Origin: Rattus norvegicus
Taxonomy: Eukaryota; Chordata; Mammalia; Rodentia; Muridae
Reading direction: 5' to 3'
Length of the DNA stretch: 64,000 bases
NCBI RefSeq assembly: GCF_036323735.1
Contig: NC_086023.1
Coordinates: forward strand, 15,425,501-15,489,500
In this document: positions 1 through 12,130 of the stretch, one piece after another
How the letters are laid out: every line of letters begins with the position of its first letter
Numbering within the stretch: position 1 is the stretch's first letter
Made by a program: the position numbers and the translations under genes
Notes under the pieces: model-generated
Seen by the model: only the letters and a program-made list of their open reading frames with translations
Told to the model about the DNA's origin: nothing
The model's database searches: none

Positions 1-123
1 AAGTTTTCATTCATCTAACCCAGCTGTGAACCCTGAGAGCTGCTGTAATGAATGGCAAAACATGTTTACTAGTAAATAATAATACTAACATCATGAGAGT
101 AACCAGCCACTTAATTACTGTGT
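1..123. other. Unassigned sequence
   Basis: Short stretch left of the first L1 fragment. No coding potential, repeat or regulatory motif was recognised. Confidence 0.4.
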
Positions 124-402
124 ATTTATTTATTCATTTATTTATTCATTGAAAATAGATTTTTCCATACAATATAATTAGACTATGATTCTGCGTTATC
201 CAACTTCTACCAGATCCTTCCAGGTTCTCCACCCACCCAAATCCATCTTTCTTTCTCATTAGAATAAAAATGGGCAACTAAATGATAATCATAATAATAA
301 ATAAAATGAACCAGAGTAAGACAAAACAAAAACAAAAACAACAAAAGAGAAGCACAAAATCAAACAAATACAGACACAGATACACATACATTCACATGGA
401 CA

Positions 403-484
<82 letters not shown>

Positions 485-540
485 ACTATATAAATTGGTA
501 AAGATCTGTAAGAAAAAAAGTATCATTAAATAGTTCACTT
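124..540 (-). mobile_element. Old LINE-1 3' UTR fragment, reverse orientation
   Basis: The sequence reads as the reverse complement of an old rodent (Lx-type) L1 3' end. An A/T-rich tail (TTTATTTATTCATT) starts the block, followed by the conserved stretch around gaaaatagatttttcc, then cccacccaaatcc and the A/C-rich segment with repeated acaaaac. A TC/CA microsatellite lies inside it. The open frames here are translations of the microsatellite only. No TSD was found. Family assignment is by recall; the right edge is uncertain. Confidence 0.7.
406..482. repeat. Compound microsatellite (TC)n-(CA)n
   Basis: About 42 bp of TC dinucleotides run directly into about 36 bp of CA dinucleotides. It sits within the old L1 3' UTR fragment and probably grew from its A/C-rich portion. 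It encodes nothing; the peptide-like frames (SLSLS, HTHTH, CVCVC) are artefacts. Confidence 0.97.
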
Positions 541-1479
541 TGTATAGGTGGGCATGGGAACTTGGGCTGCATGTTTGCTGCCTTCTAGGGTACCCTGAGC
601 ACCACCTGTAAGCAGCTCAGGGGAAGCAGAACACAGTCTGTGATTTGGGGTCCCAGCCCACGATTCCTGGGTTAGAAAGAGCAGGGTCTGGCATGGATAC
701 TGTGAATCTCAGTCTCCTGTGTATCCAACCACTGCTGGGAGTTGAGAAAAGGAAGGGAGTTCCCTATGCACCATTCAGGAAGTGGGTAGCTGAGCCCAGG
801 CCAGGGGCAGGGTGGGGTAGGGCTGAATCCAGTTTGGTTCTGCTGGAGTGCTAAGATTAAGAAGGGGCTGGAAGAAAGAAGGACCTCTCAGGAGATTTAG
901 ACAAGAATCTTTAAGATGAAGGCCTCCCACATGGTGATCCTTGAGGAAGGAGGTGGCCCTTGCTTTTCTAAACTGCTTTACTTGATGGTAGAGGTAAATG
1001 CATACATCTTACTCAGGGTGGAACAGGGATTAAATAACTCATATGGGAAGGGATGCCCAGAAGGGGAAGCTCATTGTCTGAACCATTATTAGAATGGAGA
1101 ACTTCCAGGGTTTTATGCTTCATGAATGCAAGATTATGTGTTCCAGATGAAATATTTTTGTAGGGAGCTCACCTCACCTCTACCATTCTTAATTCTGGTT
1201 TTCCCAGGGTTGAGGCTGGCTTACCATTACCAGTTCTTTTTGTCTGGTGGCACAATCTACTTGATCTACCAGGTCTGCCCTTACATGTACCTTATATTCC
1301 AAGTAAGACTCTTTGGAGAAAACGAACCTTTCCTTTGTGAGCAGTTATCAAATGGAGACAGCTTCTACTTCCCTTCTCAACACTCAGATGCCATCTGATT
1401 TAGATCTGGTCAGGCCCTGTGCCTGCTGCTATGATCTCTGTGAGTTTGCACCTACATCACTACTGCTGTACCTAGAAGA
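541..1479. other. Unassigned, GC-richer, probably repeat-derived
   Basis: This stretch lies between two L1 3' UTR-like blocks and has a repeat-like feel (GGGTACCCTGAG, AGGACCTCTCAGGAG, GGAAGGAGGTGGCCC), but I could not assign it to a family. The short open frames at 645-854 and 1126-1398 have no recognisable domain or start context. Confidence 0.4.
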
Positions 1480-1800
1480 CCTTGTTTCCTTTCTATCGTT
1501 CATCCACACTTTCTGTTATACTCTTTATGCATCTTTTCCCACAGAGTTTCATGAGCCCCCAGGAGAGGGCATCCCATTTAAGACTGAATGTTCCAAGGTC
1601 TCTCATTCTCTACACATTGTCTAGTCATGTATCTCTATATTTGTTTCTATCTATTACAGGAAGAATCTTCTCTGCTAATAGCTTCAACAATAAGATGCGG
1701 ACTGATCTATGAGTGTCTTTGAATATAATTAGGGATCATTTTATTGCTATATTCCTTGAGTAGAATAAGAACTCTATCCTCTAAGAACATGTCAAAAGGG
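1480..1800 (-). mobile_element. Probable old L1 3' UTR segment, reverse orientation
   Basis: The run containing ggtctctcattctc, ttgtctag, cttctctgctaatag, ctgatctatgagtgt and gatcattttattgctat matches, by recall, the antisense of an old rodent (Lx-type) L1 3' UTR with many substitutions. It may be the upstream part of the same element as 124-540, with other sequence between. Edges are approximate. Confidence 0.5.
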
Positions 1801-3269
1801 ACCTTATTCTTAAATATGTCCTACTTTCTACAGTTTCTGCAACAACCTACTAATAATCCACTCAGCTGTGAATCTGTTATTGGATTAATGCTGTAACAAT
1901 GAAAGAATTTTCATGAACCATTCAAATTTCAGAGGCCCTACAATCACTGCAATACTGTGGAACAAAGCTTCAACATATGGAATAATCCACTTTACCCCTA
2001 CTTTCTGCTTTGCCTCATGTGATAATGTACTATGGACGTTATACAAAAGGGATAAAAGCATGGCACTCTATACGACCATAAAAGCCAGTCCTAAGGGAAA
2101 ACATATTCAGGACACTTTCAATTTAAGGATCTCTTTGCCCTTTTCCTGAAGCTTCCAAAGGAAAGGAAAAATCAAATGGCCTACCCAGCTATTGTATCTA
2201 TGAACTACAACAAGGACCACCAGAGCATGATAATGCTAAAGAGTCAGGAGCAATCTTAGGTCTTTGATTGTATCCCTCTGGTTGTAACTTCTTGCTCTTC
2301 TGAGCGTCCATTTTATTATTTCTCTTCAATTACCATATGCTTTGTCATCTGTCCTGTCTTTAGCACTTCTAGTGTAAGACCCAAGCTGCAAGAATTCATT
2401 GAGACACAAGTCCAGCGAGACTGAAATTAGTTTCTGGGGAAGCCCACAACTAGACTGCAATGTTATAAACTTTCCAGATTTTCTTCTGACCCCAGATCAG
2501 GAGTTATACTATGGCTGAGTCACTATGCACAATGAATGGCTCAAGGTGAACCTGGGCTTCATGGCAATCATGTCTATGATTTTAAATGCAGCTTTTGCTT
2601 CTCTTATTATTGGTTTGGATGCTGTAGGTTTCTACCTAGTTTCTATATGTTCCACTGAGATAATTTAGTTGTAAACTAAATGATTTCATGAGAGAAAGAG
2701 GGCCTTGGGTTATCTAGCCAGTAATATTTATTTATACCCTTGTTTTCATGCTTTAAACATTCATGTGTTTTGAATTATGAGTTGGAAAACAACAAGTTTT
2801 AATATGTTATAAAATATTGTTTTGTAAGTTAGGACTCCTTTATGTATGTTCAAAATTTAAAAATAATTTCAACGGAATTTGTATCTTCTAATTTTATAAA
2901 AATCAGAAAGCAAGTTACAGTGCTTTGTTCCTTGACATCACTATATTTTGTAATTGACATCATTCAGTTTAAGTGATGCATGTTTATCATTACCCTCTTT
3001 GTTAGTTAACTTTTTCTCTTAGAAAAACATTGATTGAAACCTTTATAAACTGACATGAAGCCATGTTCCTAGCACTAGCTGTACAGTGGCCAGAGAGCAA
3101 ATGATAACTGAAAATAAGAACCCAAAAAGTGGAGATACTAACAGAAAAAAAGGAGTCTCTCTTGCAGATTCCTCCCTATGATATGTGTACTTGGTGTTAC
3201 AAGTTAAACACACAGATTTAAGAATCCTAAGCTATGATCTGCATGTGAGAGAGAGAAGGTTTGGGGTAA
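1801..3269. other. Unassigned intergenic sequence
   Basis: AT-rich DNA without a recognisable gene or confidently placed repeat. Open frames are under 80 codons and have no domain features. Confidence 0.4.
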
Positions 3270-3640
3270 CCTCATTTAGTACATTTTCTAGTTTTTCTTA
3301 TCCCCCTCTCTTTTATAATTTCATTGTTCTTTGTAGAAAAATGAAACTAATTTTCAGTATTCATTCATCAGTTGATGGATGTACAGGCTGCTTATATTTC
3401 CTAGCTATTGTGATGGAGATGTAATGAACATCCCTTTAGTAGGATATAGCCCTTAGGTATGTAGCCCAGTGGTTGTAGGGCTGGCTCATATGACTAGTCT
3501 GCTTTAATTTGGGAGAAGGCTCTAGACTAATTCCTAAAGTCGTTGCACCAATCATCCTCCTAAAATAAGTATATAATTGTCCCCTTCCCTTTACATCCAT
3601 GCCAGCCTTTTCTGTTATATTTTATATGTCTTTATCCATC
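3270..3640 (-). mobile_element. Ancient L1 ORF2 C-terminal fragment, reverse orientation
   Basis: The words cattcatcagttgatggatg, aggctgcttatatttcc, ctattgtgatggagatgtaatgaac and ccttaggtatgtagcc align to the antisense of the L1 ORF2 C-terminal coding region; the young copy at 25.6-25.9 kb has the same order of words. Strongly diverged with gaps. Not coding. Confidence 0.65.
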
Positions 3641-4618
3641 ACAAAAATACCAAGTGAAACTACTTAGAGATTTTATGCAACCATACCCTCCGAAAGAAAT
3701 GTCATCGTAAACAAAGATTTTCTTTTGTACCTGCTCATTTTCTTCTTCATAGGACTGAATAAAGCTAGAGCTATGCTGTGGAGTAAACTTTGGCTTACAT
3801 GAAGGTTGTAGCTGTTTTAGATATTTGCCGTGACCATGATAACATCCTCAATATTAGCCATATGGCTGTTACTCTAAGTGTAGTCACTAAAGTAGCATTT
3901 TAATTGCCTCTAAGAATTTTTCTCTCCTATCTTTGCTAAACATTTGGCATATACAAGTCCAGCTCAGCATGCGTTGCTTTCATTACTAAATTTGACTTTT
4001 TTCTAGGTTTTGATTCTATATTAAATATTTCAAATTTTTCTTCCATTTGTTCATTTACATGCAACTGTAAAGTTAATAGTTGGGCTAATTTCAATACTGC
4101 TGTATTTCAAGGGAAGCTCAGGGAAAAGGAAGAAATGTAGTGGAAAAATGAGAATACAAGTATTGATAAGTGGTAAGGATTTGTTTGTAGGGAAGATGCA
4201 GTTATTGGAGAGGGAGTGAGAACACTACCACTCCTCTGTATGTTGGCATCCTCCATGTACTATGTTGTATTGAAGTCCTGCGTGTCCTTTGGAGTTTCAA
4301 CGCATGTTTCTTTATACAGGCAAGATCACCTACATTAGAGATCACCAGTAAGCAAGTCAAACTCTATTTATCCTAGAGTATGAGGGGGTGCTGATCTCAA
4401 AGCCAAAACCTGCTAACATGTCTTGGTGTTTCTAAGCACCAGTTCCCATTCTGAAGCTACCCAGGGATGTGAAAGCACACTTACCTTTTCAATCTATAGA
4501 AAATCTTTCCATCATTGCATAGTTAGGGATATTAAGAATTACTTTGTGTGAGTATGGGATGAACACCATGAACAAATTTCTTAGTTTTCAACAATGACTG
4601 TAGATTTTCTTTCCTTTA
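3641..4618. other. Unassigned intergenic sequence
   Basis: No gene, SINE or LTR was recognised. AT-rich, short frames only. Confidence 0.4.
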
Positions 4619-4841
4619 CAGTGGTTCTCAACTTGTGGATCATGACCCCTGTGGGATCAAATGATCCTTTCACAGGGGTCAACTAAGGTTATGAGGAAAC
4701 ACAATGTTATATTATGATTCTTAAAAATGGAAAAATTATAGTTGTGAAGTAGCAACACAAATAATTTTATAGATGTGGGGATACCACAACATGAGGATTT
4801 GCATTAAAGGGTCAAATAATTAGAAAGTTTGAGGACCACTG
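4619..4841 (+). mobile_element. URR1-type hAT-Charlie DNA transposon copy
   Basis: Non-autonomous DNA transposon of about 223 bp. It begins cagtggttctcaac and ends tttgaggaccactg, an imperfect terminal inverted repeat. Internal words (catgacccctgtggg, cctttcacaggggtc, gaagtagcaacac, ccacaacatgagga, ttaaagggtc) match the rodent URR1 consensus as I recall it. hAT elements make 8-bp TSDs; the flanks (ttccttta / ctttagaa) do not match cleanly, so the TSD has decayed. No transposase is encoded. Confidence 0.82.
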
Positions 4842-5283
4842 CTTTAGAATGTTCTTTTCTCATGTGAGGTTTCCCAGCCTACATTGCTAAACTGTTCTAA
4901 CTGGTTTTATTTGTTTATTTTCTTGCTTATAAGAAATTTCTGTTTTGACTTGGCTCATAAAAATTTTCTTAATTTATGATTCTACCATTTGGTTAATTTA
5001 TGACTAAGAATTGATTACGTTTTTCTGTCTTCATTAGAGTTTGTTTAATAAAAATGGAAGTTTTTTACTACAGTGTATGCACATGTATAATTGTAATGTA
5101 TTAGTGTTTAATTGACAACTTTTTTTGATATGCAGTATCTTCCTCTATCTTCCTTTAAAAGAATGGTTGAAAGTTAATGTCATCTAAGATTTGTCATAAT
5201 TTCATTTTCAGCTCTGCCTTATTTGGTAGATTGTTTTTCTTCTTGTGACTCTCAGTGTATGCATGTATTTCCCATTGAGACGT
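4842..5283. other. Unassigned AT-rich sequence
   Basis: No repeat family or gene recognised between the URR1 copy and the MT-type LTR. Confidence 0.4.
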
Positions 5284-5652
5284 TGTCTTTGTTGGCTTTC
5301 TACTGCTGTAGTAAAGAACATGATTAAAAGAAACTGGGATTGTTTTACATTTGGAAGTTAACCAAGAGGATACATTTCTGGGTTACAGTCAAGACAATCA
5401 GGAGAGAAACTCCAGGAGGGAACTGAAGACTAGGCTGGGAAGGGATACTTTATACTGACATTCTCTGCAGTGTTTCTCAGTTTGCTTTTTCATACAACAC
5501 AGAACTACCTGTCATGGATGGCACCTTCCATAGTAGGATGGTCCCTCCTTCAATCATGAATCAAAAATATGTCCCATAGGCAGAGGCATTTTATCAATTC
5601 AGATCTCCTCTTCTATATAACTCTAGCTCGTATCAAGTTAACAAATACATAT
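5284..5652 (-). mobile_element. Solo MaLR (MT-type) LTR, reverse orientation
   Basis: Starts tgtctttgttggctttctac and continues with tgctgtagtaaagaacatga, the antisense of the typical rodent MaLR LTR 3' end. It ends near ctctagctcgtatcaagttaac, the antisense of the LTR start. Words for the middle (ggcaccttccatagtagg, gtcccataggcagaggcatttt) fit the same family as the element at 62.5 kb. No internal sequence flanks it, so it is a solo LTR. Subfamily not assigned. Confidence 0.7.
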
Positions 5653-6483
5653 GTAATACTTGGGTACAACAGATATCTTCTCTTGTAGAATTTTAGTTCA
5701 CCAGGATAACATGCATTTCCATTATTGAGCTAAGGCCATTTACCTTGAGATTTTTGAATGATGCTTGCTAATTTCTATAGTTTTATGAACCGTTTCTCTG
5801 ACTGGTCAGATGGTTTTTCCAATTCCTCCCTCTTAGCACAGAAGCTCTGCTGTTGCTCTGTTGGATTCTTTCCTGTCTCCTTTTTATATAACACTCCTCT
5901 CTTGAAGTTTATTCTCCCCTGTGCCTTTTTGATTAAGACTCTTTATTCCTCCTCTCGGTATAGAATTCCTCTAAGAACTCAGTGGTGCTCTAGAGGTTGT
6001 AAAGTGCTGTAATTTATGCTTTCTTTAAAAAAAATCTTTACTTCACCATTTAGTTTAAAACAGGTTTTCTGAATATAGCAACCTTTGTCAGCATATAAAT
6101 TTTAAATATATCACTGTGTGCTTTTTTGACTGCTCGGGTTGATAATGAGAAATTAAATATTCAAGTGTTTTGTTCTTGTGAGTTGGTGTTTTTCCTTTTA
6201 CAAGTAAGGAAAACTTTTAGAATCTTTTCTGTTCAGAACAAAATCATTAACTAAGCAAAATTATTGGAGATTTAATTCTCAGAAACTATGGGAATAAAAA
6301 TATTTCTAGTGGAAGTAAATGTAAACATTTTTATCTTCTACATCCAGGGTGCTCTTTATAGGAAATTGCTTACAGTCCAGAGACTTTTTCTTTTCTTTCC
6401 TTTCTTTTTTCACACAATACAAGTAGGCGCAAAGAGTTTGAATGTGTTTTTCTATTCTTTTATAATTTATTTGCTTGTTTATC
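5653..6483. other. Unassigned AT-rich sequence
   Basis: Contains open frames at 5758-6012 and 6288-6632 with no recognisable domain. Base composition is like the surrounding intergenic DNA. Nothing else seen. Confidence 0.4.
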
Positions 6484-6605
6484 CATTTAGAGACAGGTTC
6501 TCATACATTCCAAGCCAGCCTGGAATTCATTTTGTGGCCAAGGATGACCTTAAACTTCTTCTCTTGCCTCTTCCTGCTATGTGTACGAAGTGTCAGGATT
6601 CCCTT
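6484..6605 (-). mobile_element. Old B1 SINE, reverse orientation
   Basis: gagacaggttctcatac, ccaagccagcctggaattc and atgaccttaaacttc are the antisense of the B1 body (7SL-derived). The copy is diverged and lacks a clear A-tail, so it is old. Confidence 0.7.
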
Positions 6606-7907
6606 TCTTGTTCTTCAGGATGGAGGCACTAACACAATGTTTATGTTTTCTGTAGTTTACTAGTCTAGGTTTAGCAGAACCTGAAGCATGAAAGTGCAAC
6701 TCAGAATCTGTGACTAATATGCTAAGTGACCTGTAACAGGAACTACTTTCAAATAAACTCCTTGGAAGCAGAATCAAAGTGCTGTTGAAGACTCAGAATT
6801 TTCAAAAGCAGTTAATTTTCCTAAGCATGGTAAATGCTGTCAACTGAAGGACAAATCAGGGGAAACCCATGAATGTCTCATGAACTATATTTATATGTAT
6901 GGTTATCCTTGAGGTATAATGGTGAGTAGAGGGTTGGGATTTGAAAAAAAGCATAATGCAATATTAATTATGCCATATGCTTTATTGTGATCACCTTTTA
7001 TCAATTTAAAATAAATCTTGTGAACTATTCCCTTTCACTGAAAAAAAGCAGGAGCACTATATCAAACAGAGCTATGAGCCAAGTACTATAAAAAGAAATA
7101 TAAATGAATTCAGAACTTGAAATCTGAAGAAGGCTGTCAGACTCAAGAGGATATATTGGCCTGTAATGAGAGAGAGCTAAGTTAATTCCATAGATGAAGA
7201 ACGAAGCTGTGGCACATGTGCTGCCTAGAATGGTTGGGAGTAGGAGCAGCGGAGCTCGTGTGAACCAGATCAGCATCAAACTAGGTACCTGAACTATGAG
7301 AGAAAAGAAGAGAAATTTTGCAAAAAATGAGCAAAAAAGAATTTATGAGTTAAAAACAGTGCTGGGAGAAGAGCTGAACTCCGGTACTTTGTCCTGTATT
7401 TGGTGGGTCTTTTGTCACATGTAGGAGAGAAACCAGGCAGACTAGTTCTACAGTAAAGGCAAATGAGAATTTGTTACATAAAAGAGACATGGCAGGCTCG
7501 CCCATAGAGATAAGCACCATCATCACTCAGGGAAGAGGATGAGGATGTGGCTCACGATTCTGTGCTGGAAGCAGCATGATGTCTGTGTAAGGGAGGCTCT
7601 GAAGTGTATGTACAGTATCTGCAGTGTCGAGTGCAGAAAACCCATGCCCATGTCACAGCTTGCTCTGGGTGCAGATTTTACTCTTTTCCTATATTATAGT
7701 AAGGGTGAGCAGCAGTTATCAGCTAGAGCTCTGACCATTGTTTGCTTAGCACCTGTTTATTCTTATTTATCTGCCTATAATTCTCTGTGTGTCTGCTTAT
7801 CTCAGAGGGTGTAGCTGTTCACATGTCTCTACTGCTAAAATAAAAAGTACAGCAGCTTGGCATATTTTTTGTTTGTTTGCTAGTCTGTTTAATTATTTTG
7901 TTGTTGG
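6606..7907. other. Unassigned sequence
   Basis: No confident repeat. The 91-codon frame at 7539-7814 shows no motif. A motif aaaataaaaagta near 7837 could be an LTR-type polyadenylation site, but no LTR could be delimited. Confidence 0.35.
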
Positions 7908-7978
7908 TGGTAGGTTTTTTGTTTTTTTGTTTTTTTGTTTTTGTTTTTTTTGGTTTAGTTTGGCTTGTTTTTTGTTTT
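7908..7978. repeat. T-rich (GTTTTT)n low-complexity tract
   Basis: About 70 bp of T runs separated by single G or C, of the kind left by an expanded retroposon A-tail on the other strand. No SINE body was recognised next to it. Confidence 0.75.
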
Positions 7979-8264
7979 TCCCTTCTTGTTTCACTTCTAA
8001 TTTTGTCCCCCTATAAAAATTACTGACTGGTCTTAGGCCCCAGAAAACCCCCATGCTGTGTGAGGTGACTGGACATTTAAGAGGTGTTAGGGTGGAAACC
8101 TTGTGAACAGGTACTGTCTGGTCTTCATTGGCTACTGAGAAACGTGTTAGAGGGTGAGGCTGCCTCTTGTGTTTTATCATTTTTCTGAGTCAGGGAATAC
8201 AGAAGTGATTTCTGACCCAAGAGCAAATAGAAAGGCTTGCTTATTCTCATTATAGATTCGGGTT
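7979..8264. other. Unassigned sequence
   Basis: No gene or repeat recognised. Confidence 0.35.
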
Positions 8265-8500
8265 CCAGGCTGGTGAGATGACTCGGCAGATAATGCATTT
8301 TTGAAACAAACATGAGGATTTAAATTTGAACCCACAGACCCATGTAAAGCTGGAAACAGCAGCATGCACCATGCGTTTCATTAGTTCTATGGGAATAAAT
8401 GAAGCAGAGGTAGATGAATTCCTGTATCCTACAGGCCAGCTAGTCTAGCATACACATCATCAAACAACAGACCATGTGTCAAACAAGATAGAAAGAGAAG
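8265..8500 (+). mobile_element. B4-type SINE
   Basis: Begins ccaggctggtgagatgact (B2/ID-like tRNA-derived head), continues with acccatgtaaagctgg and gcatgcaccatgcg, and has the B1-like tail part with caggccagctagtctagcat. This composite order is that of rodent B4 SINEs. Diverged; no clear TSD. Confidence 0.65.
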
Positions 8501-9129
8501 ATGGATTATGGGTTTTAACTCATGGAATGGGGCCAAGTCAAATCAGATATGGGTTGATTATTCCCACAAATTTTGTGTCACCACCATTCATTGCCCTGGT
8601 GTTTGTTATAATCAGAACACCATTGTAGATCAAAGGTTCTTGTTTTTCTTTTTCATTTCTTTCTTTTTTTTTTCTATCAGAAAACTGCCTTGTACCAAAG
8701 ACTTGAAGGCTCTATGTGGGCACTAACTCAACTTTTCAGTGTTTAATGGTTTTTGTAGCTGTTATCTTCAACAATGCAGCATTGTCATCAGTTTGTGGGA
8801 TCAACCTATATAGTCTCGGCAACAGATGTAGTTGTTTGAGGATTCCTATGGGGCACATTTAACCAACAACTAAATTAGATTAAACCCAGTGTAGGTACTG
8901 GAAGGTTCATTTGATGACAACAAATGATCTCCTTGGGCTCAGTCTCCCTCATTATTTGGCAGTTTCATTTAGATCACCATGTATGTATATATTTTAGACA
9001 GCTTCTACTGTATTAAGTTTCAATGTTATCTCTTCAAAGCTCTTAGTTTTAGTTAATTTTCTCTGAATTCCTTCCCTTGAAAACCTCTAGTTTTCTGAAC
9101 CTGAAACCTAGTTTCCTGAGGTTCTACTT
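8501..9129. other. Unassigned sequence
   Basis: Contains a short T-rich stretch near 8641-8675. No gene or repeat recognised. Confidence 0.4.
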
Positions 9130-10840
9130 ATAAATTGCTTTGTTTTGTTAGAAAGTCTTTTCTGACTTCAATGAATTTAAGAATATTCCCCAATTTCTCT
9201 TCTACTTGATTTAGTGAATGTGATTTTATGCTGAATTTTTATGATCTATTTTGGATCTTTGTTTTGTGCATGGTAATAGATTTAAGTCTATTTTGCATTC
9301 TTCTACATTCAGCCACCCAATTTGATCAGCATCATTTGTTGAAGCTGTCTCATTTTCATTGTGTATTTTTGCCTCTTTATCAAACATCATGCGCCATAGG
9401 TGTGCGGATTTATGTCTGAGTCTTCAAGCCAAATCCATTAATCATATTTTTGTTCCAAAAATGATGTTTTTATTACTTTATCTTTTAGTACAACTTGAAA
9501 TTGGGGATAGTGATAACTCCCACAGTTCATTTATTGTTCAAGATTACTTTAGCTATCATGTTTTGTTGTATTTTCATAGGAAGCTGAAGGTTATCTTTTC
9601 AAAGATCTGTGAAGAATTGTGTTGAAATTTTGATGAGATTACATTGAATCTGTAGGTTATTTTTCAATATATATAAACATTAATATTATGTTAATTTATT
9701 ACATTAATATATTTTAATATACTTAATTTTGCTGTATCGATCCTACCAATCCTATGAGTATGTATGATCTTTCCATCATTTCATCTTCAATTTCTTTCTT
9801 CAATGTCTTCAAATGTTATCATCCAAATGTTTTACTTGCTTTGAGTTACTCCAAGATATTTTGAGACTATTGTGAAAGGTGTTGTTTCTCAGATTTTTTC
9901 TGATTCCTTTTGTCATTTGTATGTAGGAGGGATATGGATTTTTGTACATTAATTTCTTTATCAAGCTACTTTGCTGAAAGTATTTATGAAGTATAGACAT
10001 TTCTGCGTTATTTTTCAGGATAATTAATATATACTATGATATTATTTCCAAATAAAACAACTTGATCTCCTTTAATTACCTTGTTATTCTAGCTCAGATC
10101 TCAAGTACTATCTTTGCTAGGTTTGGAGAGAATAGATAACCTCGTCTTGTTCTGACATTCGTGTAATTGTTTTGAGTTTCTTTCCATTTAAGTTGATATT
10201 GTCTTTGAGCTTGTTGCAATCAGCTTTTATTTTGCTGAGGTATGTCCCTTGTATTCCCAATCTCTCCTGGACTCTATCATGAAGGGTTGTTTGATTTTAT
10301 TGAATGCATTTTCTGTATCTAATAAGGTTGTCATGTTTGTCTTTAAGTTTCTTTATATGGTAGATTACACTTATCTATTTAGATATGTTGAATGATCACT
10401 GCATTTCTGGGAAGAAACTTACTTGATTAGGGTAGACAATTTATTCATGTATTCTTGGGCTTGATTTTAAAGTATTTTATATAGTATTTTTACATCTATA
10501 TTCATAAGGGAAACTGATCTGTAATTCTTTTTCTCTGTTGGTTTTAGTATCAGAGTAAATGAAGCTTCATAAAATGAACTGGACAATATTCCTTTTGTTT
10601 TTATTTTGGGCTGTAACTTAGGGAATATTTGGAATTAACTCTTCCTTGAAAGTCTGGTAGAATGCTGCACTGAAACTATGTGGCCCAGTTTTTTTGTTTT
10701 CTTTTTGTTTGAGTGTTTGGTTTGGAGACTTCTAATCACAAGGGACTATAGGTGTGTTGATATTGCTTATCTGACCTTGATTTAACTAGGGTAAGTGCTA
10801 TATATCAAATCAATTATCCATTTCTTTTAGATTTTCTAAG
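9130..10840 (-). mobile_element. Old L1 ORF2 fragment, reverse orientation
   Basis: About 1.7 kb align in order with the antisense of L1 ORF2: ttgcattcttctacattcag, cagcatcatttgttgaagc, atagtgataactcccac, cttgaaattgggg, ttactccaagatattttgag, ttctgggaagaaacttacttgat and tatagtatttttacatc. The order matches the younger copy at 26.2-27.9 kb, covering the region from the ORF2 C-terminal part back through the RT domain. Many stops and indels; not coding. Both ends fade out without TSD. Confidence 0.8.
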
Positions 10841-11099
10841 ACAAGTAAGGTCTTTACTTATGTATCTGCTTTGTTACAATACTCATGGCTTGGTATGGTG
10901 GGGCTCTAATGAAGACATATTTTTCTGGCTGTTATTAGTTACATTTTTACTGCATCTAGGCATCTTGGTTTAGAAAGATCATCAAGCCATATGCTGATAC
11001 CTGACTTTGTTTTTGTTGAGAGTATGTTTTGTTCCTTTACTTCTGTTTTCTATCTGGTTCTTACGTTCTTAGGAAAGCTTGGTAGCTGTGTGTTGCCTG
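10841..11099. other. Unassigned sequence upstream of the module block
   Basis: Sequence identity to L1 ORF2 is lost here. It may belong to the same old element as the modules to its right, but this could not be shown. Confidence 0.35.
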
Positions 11100-11880
11100 G
11101 TATTAAATTCTTCTGGGATCCTGATAGGGGTGGCCACTGAAAGCTCTACATGGAACATGTTCCTAGATATTTGAAGTTAACATTAAGGAATGGAGATGAA
11201 CTCAGAGGAGACATATCTGAGAGGGTAAATAGGATTGCAGAAAGCAGGGTGTTCTATCAGGATTTACTTATATCTCTGGGAATTGGGGCAAAGAGTGAGT
11301 AAAGGTCACAGTAAAGGGTCTACTACAGAGTTGGAGATGAGATTTGGGGACTTAAATTGAAGCATATAAAGTACAGGTAAAGATTTGCACTTTCCCTTCT
11401 TGTTTACCTAGTTAAGGTGGTCCTTGGGTTCCCAAGGAATACATATTAAAGTTGGAGTGGGGCATGACACAAAACAATATTTTGTGCAGAGAAAGTTTAG
11501 AATGTAAGATCTGTGTGATCCACTGGAGATTGGTGAAGAGAAAAAGTAGAGACCACATGGGGATGACACTATGGTGTTAGACTTCAGGAGATGAGGCGGA
11601 GGGAAAGATCTGAAGCTAGCCTACCTGCTTCTCTGGTCAAGGCAGCCCATGTGATTCCAAGGAGTGCCCACTGGAACTGTGTTCTGGAATAAAGCAATAA
11701 TTATCGGGAGGGAAGAACTGTTTAATCATAGACTAGGGCCTGAGATTTTTCAGGAAAAGGGAGGATACAGCAAGTGATCTGCTACAGAGCTCTGGTTAAA
11801 GCTGGAGGATTGGTTTTAGATACGCAGAAGGAGAAATCTAGTTAGCCTGCCTACTTTCTTGGCTGAAGTCATATTCTCTC
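11100..11880. repeat. Degenerate tandem modules, about 220-250 bp each
   Basis: At least three related modules are visible. Anchor words recur at 11332 (ctactacagagttggagatgag), 11587 (aggagatgaggcggag) and 11803 (ctgctacagagctctgg, then ctggaggattgg). Each is followed by a cctacctgcttctctgg-like block and, in two of them, by a ttcccaaggaatac / ttccaaggagtgcc word. Spacing is about 255 and 216 bp. Old L1 promoter monomers or an ERV-derived unit are the likely sources; I cannot decide which. Confidence 0.5.
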
Positions 11881-12130
11881 TTTTTCATACCCACACAAAG
11901 ATTAAATTAAGAGTACACAAAGCTCAGGGAAATTTTCATAAACAGGAACATAATTTGTGTACCCAACATAATAAGCAAATAGTCAAATTTGTGATGAATA
12001 AAGTCCTTTGTTCCTAAATCTGGAATACTGTGCTGGTACCAATAAACCTGTAGGAGGCTAACTTCTTCACTTGGTAAGTTTTTGGTCCACCCTGACTTGC
12101 AAGGTAGGGTGTCAATGCTGAACCTGGAGA
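11881..12130 (+). mobile_element. Possible LTR 3' part (weak)
   Basis: Two AATAAA signals (about 11997 and 12041) are followed by ctttgttcctaaatctgg and ttggtaagtttttggtccacc, an arrangement like the R/U5 part of a rodent LTR. No start, TSD or partner LTR was found. Confidence 0.3.

Noticed and set aside
1126..1712. Series of short plus-strand frames as a host exon
   Set aside because: Overlaps L1 3' UTR-like sequence and has no consistent frame or splice-site pattern.
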